Source: CAYTZO01 sp964442525 (GTDB taxonomy: Bacteria; Patescibacteriota; Microgenomatia; UBA10105; UBA927). Taken from it: DNA of 64,000 nucleotides. Shown one piece after another: positions 57,018-64,000 of the stretch. Position 1 is the stretch's first letter, and each line of letters begins with the position of its first letter. The translations under genes were made by a program, and so were the position numbers. The stretch spans positions 1-64,000 of the forward strand of contig CAYTZO010000003.1 in the NCBI GenBank assembly GCA_964442525.1, in the 5' to 3' direction. The notes under the pieces were generated by a model. The model saw only the letters and a program-made list of their open reading frames with translations. It was not told where the DNA came from and searched no databases.

Positions 57018-58627
57018 AGTTTGATTATATACGCCGTTGCCCCAAAAGCCAGAATCAAAGTTACTATCACAGAGGCAACACTTATGATATTTGAGACCGC
57101 TCTTATCGGCGAGTCTCCGAAGCGAACCTCTATGTTGTGGTTTCCTTTTGAAACAGGAAATGTAATGAGTCCTCTGTAATTGGCGTCTTGGAACTCTATG
57201 GGTACTTTTTTTGAATCAACGGTTGCGCTCCATCCTGGAAAATACAGCGTGTTATCGAGTATCGTCGTATTTGTCAGCGCATTGACGGTAAACGTATGGG
57301 CAGTCAAGCCCTTATAAAGATTTGAAATTTTTCCGTCGCCGACGATGACGGAAACCGGCTCTTTTGGGTATGCGCTGGGGTCACCGGCCGACCAGATGGT
57401 ACTTGCCGCGCCAAACTCCGTAGATGAGGGAAACGAACGGTAAAAATCGTCAGATTTTGTATCGTCGCCGGTGGTTTGAACGAACGGGAGACTCGCGAGA
57501 ATGATAATCGGAATAGAAAGTATGGCGACGCCGCGCAGTTTTTGGGCTGACAGCACAAGAGCGGCGAGAATGCCGGTAGCAAAGACAGAAATTGCGGTAA
57601 AACGCCAGGGAAACTCAAGTTTTTGAAGGAACGAAACGGTGTCCCATGCCACGGATGACGTTTTGAGACTGAAAAAAATTCCCAATGCCAATACTATGAA
57701 ACCGAAAAGAAAAAGCTTTTGTTTTCTTTGAGAGAAAACGATTGCCAGAAGGGTGAAAAAGAGAGCGGGCAATCCGATTTGCGGGGAGAGCCCTCCGGGC
57801 GCATTGACTTTCGTACCGAATCCCCATGGCGACCAAATAAGCTGTGTGAGGGAGGGGAAGTTCCCTTTGTAGGTAGATCCCACGAAAAGGTTAATATTAG
57901 TATATTTTTGTTCGACGAGCGCCGGGAGCCAGAAGAATGCGGAAATGCCAAGGCCTAAAATGAGCATAAGAGCAAAACGTTTCCAAAAAGTTTTTTGATA
58001 GCCAAATCTTACGAAAGCGTAGAAAATAAATATTGGGCTAAAAAGAAGCGCGAACGCATTGTGCGAGAGAATAAGAAGGGCATAGAGTAGTGCTCCGGCA
58101 AGAACGGAAGAGGCTTCAATTGACCAGAAAATGACGGGAATAATCATGAAGGCGAAGAGTTCTCCGATGTCTCCCCGGACGTAAAGGTCGAGAAAATGAT
58201 ACGGCGCAAGTCCGTAAAGCAGACTTGCAGCAAATGCGGCCAGGGGGGTGGCAAGTCTCCGAATCCAAATATAAAAAGATACCGGTGCAAAGACAAATGA
58301 TAGTGCGAGGAGCAGTTTAAACGACCCGGTAAAACTTGTTCCGAGGAAACGGAAGAGGCTGCCCACGATGTACGGGAGCGGATAATAAAAAATGAATAAC
58401 GGGCTTCCGTATCCATAATTGAGATTTCCCGACCATCGGACGGGGAATTGGCCGTCGGCAAGAGCTTGGGAGTATGCCGCGATGCGTGCCATATGGAGTA
58501 TACCGTCGTGGGTATGAAATATTCCCGGTTTTAGGAGCGGCAAAAGAAAAAAGAGCTGTATAACGGCAAGAAGCACTATGCTACGTACGATTGCTGTCTT
58601 TTTAGTATTGTGCGGTAACCACAACAT
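57014..58627 (-). CDS. PTPS-related membrane glycosyltransferase (copy 3)
   Basis: 537 aa from the ATG at 58627 (MLWLPHNTKK); a start at 58675 is possible. Signature parts: IFHTHDGILHMARIAAYSQA, GQFPVRWSGNLNYGYGSPLF, YVRGDIGELFAFMIIPVIFW, and at the end TLYFPGWSATVDSKKVPIEF and FPVSKGNHNIEVRFGD. It overlaps the GT39-like gene upstream by 26 bases. Confidence 0.87.
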   Translation of the reverse strand: MLWLPHNTKKTAIVRSIVLLAVIQLFFLLPLLKPGIFHTHDGILHMARIAAYSQALADGQFPVRWSGNLNYGYGSPLFIFYYPLPYIVGSLFRFLGTSFTGSFKLLLALSFVFAPVSFYIWIRRLATPLAAFAASLLYGLAPYHFLDLYVRGDIGELFAFMIIPVIFWSIEASSVLAGALLYALLILSHNAFALLFSPIFIFYAFVRFGYQKTFWKRFALMLILGLGISAFFWLPALVEQKYTNINLFVGSTYKGNFPSLTQLIWSPWGFGTKVNAPGGLSPQIGLPALFFTLLAIVFSQRKQKLFLFGFIVLALGIFFSLKTSSVAWDTVSFLQKLEFPWRFTAISVFATGILAALVLSAQKLRGVAILSIPIIILASLPFVQTTGDDTKSDDFYRSFPSSTEFGAASTIWSAGDPSAYPKEPVSVIVGDGKISNLYKGLTAHTFTVNALTNTTILDNTLYFPGWSATVDSKKVPIEFQDANYRGLITFPVSKGNHNIEVRFGDSPIRAVSNIISVASVIVTLILAFGATAYIIKL

Positions 58628-60296
58628 AAGCGACGTCCGTCGTCGGATATTGGGCAATCTGCTGTTTGTTTGCAATAACGACCGGCCGTGTCGGGTATGG
58701 AAATTGTTTGAGCGGCGTTGCCCCGCTTGGCAACGATTGCGGCGAAGTCACGAAGAGTGTTTTGGGGGTACGGACATCGGTTATCCAATCAATAGATTTA
58801 AATTCGTATATACCAAATGATTTTACGTTGCTGAAGCCTTCTGAATCGTCGGGATATCTCGTGACGGTGCGCCCGAAATCCACAGGCGAATATTTTTGAT
58901 AGAAGAGAAGCGAGGTATAGATAAAGCCGGAATTACTATCGACAATGATGCGGTTATAGCGAGGAGCGACCGTTGCCAGGTACAGCGAGAGATCCCGATC
59001 AGCCGACCGCCACGCAGATGCATACAGAATTGGGAAGCGGACATAGTATGAGGAAAAATAATAAGTAAGATTGTAGACGACAAACGAAAGAGCCAAGACC
59101 GCTGTTAATATTTTTCGCGCGCTACCGTGAATTGTCCTCATCCAAGATGTTATCGTGAGGACGCCCTGCGCTGACAGCAGTACTCCCGGCACAATGAGGA
59201 AAAAACTCCGCGTTGCGTGAGGAGACTCTCTCGTAAGCGCCGCAACGGCGATCGTGAGCGCTACCCATCCAGTAAGGATCGTGCGCAAACGAGATTTTTC
59301 CCGCGAGAACCTATAGGCGCCAATAAGAATAAGCGGAAGATCAAATACATAAAATTCTCCTACGTTCCCGATTCCGTGATTCCCGTGCGCCGAGCCGGTG
59401 AGAAAAAAGAAATTGACCGAGAAGTAATTAAAAATATTTTGTATGTATTGCCATAACGTAAGGATGAATTGATTAAAAAATAGTTTTGTAAAAACCGGGG
59501 GGAGAGAGACGAGGTAACTGCGAAATTCAATAAGCGGTGCCTGTACGGCGCTACTGGTAAAAATAAACGTGCCCTTCGCCGAGAGAGCTCCTCCGGAACC
59601 GGTCAGCGTCAAGAAGAAGGGAATAAGGAGGAAAAAAGAGGCAGTTATCGTCGCGAATAATTCCCACCGCCGCACTACCGAGAGTTTCGGCAAATAGTTC
59701 CAGAGAAAAAGTGCATAGAGAAGCGGCGCAAGAAGTCTTGTGAGGTTATACGAATAGAATGCGACTATGAAACACAGTGTGCCTCCCAAAAAGGCCCCCG
59801 TTGTTTTTCGTACAAAAGAACGGATGAGAAGATATCCGCCGAAAACGAAGAAAAATAAAGAAATCGTTACTTCGAATGTTGCGCGGCTATAGTGTATGTG
59901 CCAGGGGTTCAATGCGAGTGCGGCGCTAGCGACAAAGGCAAGCGGTCGTTTCCCGGTTACCTCGAGCGTAAACCAATAGACCAGGAGAACGGTAAGCGTG
60001 CCAAAGACTGCCGAGGGCAGCCGCACCGCCCACTCAGTGAGGCCGAAAATCTTTTCGGAGATGGCCGTAAGATAAATGTAAACGGGGAGCTTATAATCAC
60101 CAAACGACTTAAAGTACAACGGATATCGGAGTCCGTATTCATCTTTTCCCGTCGTGAGAATGGAGTAGGCGTTATATCCGATCGCCGACTCGTCCTGGTA
60201 AAACCCAAATGGTATCTGGCCCAATTTATTGAAACGAAGAAAGGCCGCGACCACAACAATAACCGCGAGAATCAGCCAGTTTTTTGTTTTTTCCAT
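58602..60296 (-). CDS. GT-C membrane glycosyltransferase, GT39/ArnT-like (copy 4)
   Basis: 564 aa with about ten helices: FYQDESAIGYNAYSILTTGK with the acidic pair, LYFKSFGDYKLPVYIYLTAI, and ALNPWHIHYSRATFEVTISL. This is the ArnT/PMT_2 pattern that uses lipid-phosphate sugars on the outer face. The outer domain begins near residue 425. It overlaps YfhO copy 4 by 25 bases. Confidence 0.88.
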   Translation of the reverse strand: MEKTKNWLILAVIVVVAAFLRFNKLGQIPFGFYQDESAIGYNAYSILTTGKDEYGLRYPLYFKSFGDYKLPVYIYLTAISEKIFGLTEWAVRLPSAVFGTLTVLLVYWFTLEVTGKRPLAFVASAALALNPWHIHYSRATFEVTISLFFFVFGGYLLIRSFVRKTTGAFLGGTLCFIVAFYSYNLTRLLAPLLYALFLWNYLPKLSVVRRWELFATITASFFLLIPFFLTLTGSGGALSAKGTFIFTSSAVQAPLIEFRSYLVSLPPVFTKLFFNQFILTLWQYIQNIFNYFSVNFFFLTGSAHGNHGIGNVGEFYVFDLPLILIGAYRFSREKSRLRTILTGWVALTIAVAALTRESPHATRSFFLIVPGVLLSAQGVLTITSWMRTIHGSARKILTAVLALSFVVYNLTYYFSSYYVRFPILYASAWRSADRDLSLYLATVAPRYNRIIVDSNSGFIYTSLLFYQKYSPVDFGRTVTRYPDDSEGFSNVKSFGIYEFKSIDWITDVRTPKTLFVTSPQSLPSGATPLKQFPYPTRPVVIANKQQIAQYPTTDVAYVVVTAQY

Positions 60297-62674
60297 ACGG
60301 CGACTAAAATTATTCCCGTTAGGCCTAGACTTATGATAGACACTTTTATGCCCAGTGCAAGTGAATCGGGAGTATAGACGAGATTAACCGTGTGATTTCC
60401 TTTGGGCACCCTCACGGCGCGGAAGGCATAGTCTGCCTTGTATATAGGGACAGGAGCGTTATCTACAAAAGCGCGCCAGCCGGGATAATACGTATCAGAC
60501 AAGAACAGAAGCGCCTCCGTCACGGAGCTCGTTTTTATCTGTATGGCATTGGGTTGATACGAAAGCACCTGTACGCTTCCACCTGCAGAGACGGGGGGGT
60601 TAGGAAAATCCGTTTTCGATACTAAGACTTCTTTGGATGGATCAAAAGAGTCGTCAAAGAAGATCTTTGTAAAATCATTAGAATTTGCATACGTTTTTAT
60701 CGTTGACGCCAGGAAAGCCCGCGGGGCCGCTTTGAGATTTTCATATACAACCCATCCATCCTGATTATAAATCGGTTTAAAACGGTCTGAAGGAAAGGTT
60801 ATTGCCGTGCCTGCATTTTCTAGTCGGTCCAAAATGTACCGAACGCCCACGGCGTCGAGAACTTTGAGCCTATACGTGTTTTTTGGAAGGTCGTCGACGC
60901 CGAATCCCGGGGCAATAACGGCGTCTGAACGGGTGTTTGTAGTAAATTGCGTCAGAATGCTTCCCTGCCTGCTTGCAGACAAAAACTCGCCGTACCATCG
61001 GGGGTAGAGCGGATCGTAACCGTCGGGAGAATACAGTTGAACTTGTGTCGCGAGGTTTGCCTCAACAGCAGCATTGCCATATCCCCAAAAACGATCAATA
61101 CCCACTTTGGACTTTAAAAAGTTGATGATAGGCGCGGGCGGATAGACAAATGATGCTGGTACAAAAGGGTTAAATTTTTGGAAACCCATCCAAAGATCTC
61201 CTAGGTGGACGAAAAAGAGAACAACGAGTGCAAAGGCCATACGTTTGGGACGGAGGATTGCTGCTGCAAAAGCTACTATGACCAACGACGAGATGGCAAA
61301 TCCGTAAAGGCCTGCCCTAAGGGCAATATGAAATCTGTTTGGCCAAGGCGGAGGCACGAATTTTGTTCCTATGTAAAGGAGGAAGAAAAAGATAACAAAA
61401 AATCCGATAACAGTGATCGTGCGCCTCAGGAGTTTTGGGATGGAGTGATGCTCCGAAATCCATTCATCCACTCCGAAACCCGTGCCGATTGCGAGTAAAA
61501 AGCTCAACAAAAACATCATGAGTGTGGGATTGCTCGTTGACCAAAATGGGATTCTCGCTTGTGAAAGTACAAAACTTAGAGGGTTATTGGTAACAAGAAG
61601 GAAAAGCACTGCGATCGAAATAAGAATGAATTTTATCAATGATTTGGATCGTAGCCTCCAAAGAGCGGGCAAAAAGAAAAGAGGGACAAGGCCAACGGAA
61701 GTAACCTTCGCAGCAAATGTATCACTGGGCCAGTAGGAGCGTGTTGCTGGATTACCAAAGATATTAGGGAAGGCAAGCATCGCGAGTTGCCAAGGCTGGA
61801 TCAGGAGTTTGGTCAACAATTCCTGCGATGTATATGCACTTCTGGCAGAAAAACGTATCAGCTCGAAGCCGGGAATATATTGTATCGCCGCGATACCGAT
61901 TGATAAGAGCGAGAAAAGATTTATTGATAACGCCTCTTTCCAGGATCGGAATCGGACAAAACCATAAATCCAGGTGAATATCATCAGATAGCCAAAAAGC
62001 TGAGGATGTCCCGCCAGAGCTGAAGAGGTTAACGCAAAAAGATACAGAAGCAGCCATGGAGCGGATATCCGGTCTTTTAAAGTCTCGATAGCAAGGGCGA
62101 CAAACGGAAGCCATGCCATAACATGGCCGATGGAGTTGTATTCAACAATAACAGTCATTGCCGCACTGAAACCATAGGAAACTGCGGCAAACCAGGAAGC
62201 GATAGGACGAATACGAATTTTTCTTGCATAAAGATATGTAAACCAGATAGCTAGCATCGGCTGTAAGAACACGAGCACAGTCCACGCGGTGGTATCGGGT
62301 AAAAGAAGAAAGACAACGTTAGGCGGATAAAAGGGAGCAGACTGAAAGTTAGCAAGGAGCGGCGACCCAGAAAAATTATATGGGTTCCACAAGGGTAGCT
62401 GTTTTGTCTTAAGCTGGTTAATAGAGAGCGTTTTCCACGGATACAACTGTCGGATGACATCGGGGTATTGTGCTTTATTTGGAATGGAGCCAGGGTTATA
62501 TCCCCCATAGGAATAGGTGCGCCACGGTTTGTACTCGGCCAGAAGCAGGTCACCCGGGAATGGTATCAGCCCCAGGAGCGACTTATAAAAGAAAACGGCG
62601 GTTATCGCGATGCTTATAAAAAGCGACGATACTACCTCTTTTGCGGTTAAGCTAGGCGTTTGTTTCCGTACCAT
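60272..62674 (-). CDS. YfhO-family membrane protein (copy 4)
   Basis: 800 aa from the ATG at 62674 (MVRKQTPSLTAKEVV); the frame continues upstream to 62863, but that part lies in another gene and looks non-coding. The signature is PDVIRQLYPWKTLSINQLKT and LPLWNPYNFSGSPLLANFQS. The outer domain has YYPGWRAFVDNAPVPIYKAD and VRVPKGNHTVNLVYTP, then the last helix. It overlaps the PTPS-related gene upstream by 28 bases. Confidence 0.88.
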   Translation of the reverse strand: MVRKQTPSLTAKEVVSSLFISIAITAVFFYKSLLGLIPFPGDLLLAEYKPWRTYSYGGYNPGSIPNKAQYPDVIRQLYPWKTLSINQLKTKQLPLWNPYNFSGSPLLANFQSAPFYPPNVVFLLLPDTTAWTVLVFLQPMLAIWFTYLYARKIRIRPIASWFAAVSYGFSAAMTVIVEYNSIGHVMAWLPFVALAIETLKDRISAPWLLLYLFALTSSALAGHPQLFGYLMIFTWIYGFVRFRSWKEALSINLFSLLSIGIAAIQYIPGFELIRFSARSAYTSQELLTKLLIQPWQLAMLAFPNIFGNPATRSYWPSDTFAAKVTSVGLVPLFFLPALWRLRSKSLIKFILISIAVLFLLVTNNPLSFVLSQARIPFWSTSNPTLMMFLLSFLLAIGTGFGVDEWISEHHSIPKLLRRTITVIGFFVIFFFLLYIGTKFVPPPWPNRFHIALRAGLYGFAISSLVIVAFAAAILRPKRMAFALVVLFFVHLGDLWMGFQKFNPFVPASFVYPPAPIINFLKSKVGIDRFWGYGNAAVEANLATQVQLYSPDGYDPLYPRWYGEFLSASRQGSILTQFTTNTRSDAVIAPGFGVDDLPKNTYRLKVLDAVGVRYILDRLENAGTAITFPSDRFKPIYNQDGWVVYENLKAAPRAFLASTIKTYANSNDFTKIFFDDSFDPSKEVLVSKTDFPNPPVSAGGSVQVLSYQPNAIQIKTSSVTEALLFLSDTYYPGWRAFVDNAPVPIYKADYAFRAVRVPKGNHTVNLVYTPDSLALGIKVSIISLGLTGIILVAVWKKQKTG

Positions 62675-64000
62675 AGACGTGATCCTACCAATACCAAAGC
62701 CGATATCACAGTGACAAGATCGGATGCAAGCCGTATCGGACTTTCCGAAAAAACGGTTTTGACCATATGCGTTCCGGCAGGAATGGCAAAGGTAATGAGT
62801 CCACGATTGTTTGGATCCTGAAACTGGATGGGAACTTTTATGCCGTCCACGTAAACCCGCCATCCAGGATAGTACTGCGTATTGTCGACAAGCTTCGCCG
62901 GGGCGCTTGCAGTGACCATGAAAGAGTGCAGTTGCGTCTTTTTTACGAGATTGGAAATGGTAGCAGTCCCCTCAATGACGTCTATCCTATTTTTGGGAAA
63001 GCCCTTCGCGGGCCCGGCGGACCAGATAAGATCAGTTTCACCAAAATAGGTAGTATTGAGAGGATAATTCCAAAAGTCTGATTCTTTTACTTGATCAAAT
63101 CCCTGCGGCGGATACCAGTAGTAGGCAGTCGATGCGATAGTCAATATGATGAGTGTAAGATAAAGAAATTTATTCTTTAGAATGCCGACACCAACGAATG
63201 AGAGTGCCATGAACGAAGTTGTAAGGGTAGTAATCCCCAAAAGTCTCCAGGGAAACTGAAATTGCCGCAGGAGCGCAGTCCTTTCCCACAAAAATGTCGA
63301 GACCGGCTGCATCATAAAAAGTACGAGGATAGTTAAGACCAGAGAAAGGATGAGAAGAAGTCTCATAACGCGATTTTTTATCGATTTACGCAAAAGCACC
63401 ACGCAGGTAAGCACCAGAGCAATGACGTGGAAAAGACCAAACTGAACGGAGACTTCACCAACCCGCAGACTCGCCCGGTCCGTAAGGTTCGGAATGAAAA
63501 AGTTAACGAGCGGCGGGAAGTATGCTTTATATAAATTGCGCATGAATAAATCGCCATACGTATACGAACGTTCGGCAAGAGCCGGAACCCAATAGAAAGC
63601 AGAGAGCGTCAGTCCCAGGAGAAGCGCCACGCCGATTGCCCAAAACGGTTTTTTCAACCCGGTCAAAGCGGCGGCATAGACGACTGCCAAGAGAAAAAAG
63701 ACGAGACTCAGAGCATTATGAGAAATGATAAGAAGAGCAGTCGCTACAGACAAAAGCACTCCCGAAGAAATAACGGGGTTTTTGTGCATACGGGTTACTC
63801 CGTAAAGGACCAACGGCAAAAACGCGTAGGCATAGATGCTTCCGATACTTCCGCGCACAAGAATCTCTACGAGTCGGAAGGGCGCAAACTGATAAAAGAC
63901 GGTGAGAAGAAAGGCTGTCTGTTTGTCACGAAATAGTTCTAGGGTAAACATATACATGAAAATTCCAGAAAGGAGAAAGCTAAGAAGAAGGAGGAGCTTG
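62647..64000 (-). CDS. PTPS-related membrane glycosyltransferase (copy 4), 5' end beyond window
   Basis: The frame is open from the ATG at 63957 to the window end without a stop (KLLLLLSFLLSGIFMYMFTL), so the N-terminus lies outside. YQFAPFRLVEILVRGSIGSI is the family's YVRGxxGE region, with the final Glu replaced by Ser. The C-terminal domain has TQYYPGWRVYVDGIKVPIQF and FAIPAGTHMVKTVFSE, and a last helix. It is most like copy 3. Confidence 0.85.
   Translation of the reverse strand, partial: KLLLLLSFLLSGIFMYMFTLELFRDKQTAFLLTVFYQFAPFRLVEILVRGSIGSIYAYAFLPLVLYGVTRMHKNPVISSGVLLSVATALLIISHNALSLVFFLLAVVYAAALTGLKKPFWAIGVALLLGLTLSAFYWVPALAERSYTYGDLFMRNLYKAYFPPLVNFFIPNLTDRASLRVGEVSVQFGLFHVIALVLTCVVLLRKSIKNRVMRLLLILSLVLTILVLFMMQPVSTFLWERTALLRQFQFPWRLLGITTLTTSFMALSFVGVGILKNKFLYLTLIILTIASTAYYWYPPQGFDQVKESDFWNYPLNTTYFGETDLIWSAGPAKGFPKNRIDVIEGTATISNLVKKTQLHSFMVTASAPAKLVDNTQYYPGWRVYVDGIKVPIQFQDPNNRGLITFAIPAGTHMVKTVFSESPIRLASDLVTVISALVLVGSRLWYGNKRLA

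Noticed and set aside
62675..62863. N-terminal extension of YfhO copy 4
   Set aside because: It overlaps the end of the PTPS-related gene in another frame and bears no resemblance to the other YfhO starts.

Overview
The window looks like a scaffold from a Candidate Phyla Radiation (Patescibacteria) bacterium, most likely of the Microgenomates type. I infer this from the compact overlapping genes, a SecA with an insertion before the DEAD-like motif, a half-length TsaB, and the many paralogous YfhO-type and PTPS-related membrane glycosyltransferases. UGA is a stop codon here: many genes end in TGA and prfB (RF2) is present, so this is not a UGA-recoding lineage. A run of 100 Ns (4621-4720) is a scaffold join that cuts serS and a methyltransferase-like gene.

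Layout. 1-1000: an unusual tRNA-associated region with a hypothetical gene, a tRNA 3'-half-like fragment, a 13-bp perfect hairpin, and a GIY-YIG nuclease gene lying between two copies of the tRNA-Glu 3' end. 1000-8000: housekeeping genes greA, lysS, an RdgB/HAM1-like gene, serS (broken by the gap), a spermidine-synthase-like fragment and secA. 8000-8600: a BrnT toxin remnant with an intact CopG-type antitoxin. 8600-12500: a two-component system, a DrrA/DrrB-like ABC exporter and an FMN-binding split-barrel protein. 12500-15400 (minus): a MacAB-like tripartite efflux set. 15400-19000: rnhB, a DsbA-like protein, ruvC, a small membrane protein and prfB. 19000-23200: a small membrane protein, ftsE, ftsX, a coiled-coil M23 peptidase whose catalytic domain appears circularly permuted, and a lamin-tail-domain protein. 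23200-25700: tsaE-tsaC-tsaB for t6A tRNA modification, a CAP-domain protein and a small membrane protein. 25700-64000: a glycan island. It starts with nucleotide-sugar genes (rmlA, rmlB, rmlD, ugd, an Rmd/GMD-like epimerase). It continues with seven GT2 enzymes, one GT4 enzyme, a Wzx-like flippase, a methyltransferase, a HAD phosphatase, one MptB-like GT-C protein, four GT39/ArnT-like proteins, four PTPS-related proteins and four YfhO-like proteins.

How the genes work together. In the island, cytoplasmic enzymes make activated sugars. Three DPM1/ALG5-like GT2 enzymes probably load sugars onto a polyprenyl phosphate carrier, and the many GT-C membrane proteins probably transfer them outside the membrane to glycans or surface proteins. 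FtsE-FtsX next to a coiled-coil M23 protein suggests ABC-gated control of peptidoglycan cleavage.

Expression. At many operon-first genes a -10-like hexamer lies about 12-15 bases upstream of the start codon with no Shine-Dalgarno sequence, while several operon-internal genes have clear Shine-Dalgarno sequences. This suggests widespread leaderless initiation. All calls were made by eye from the sequence and the six-frame translations; no database search was possible.
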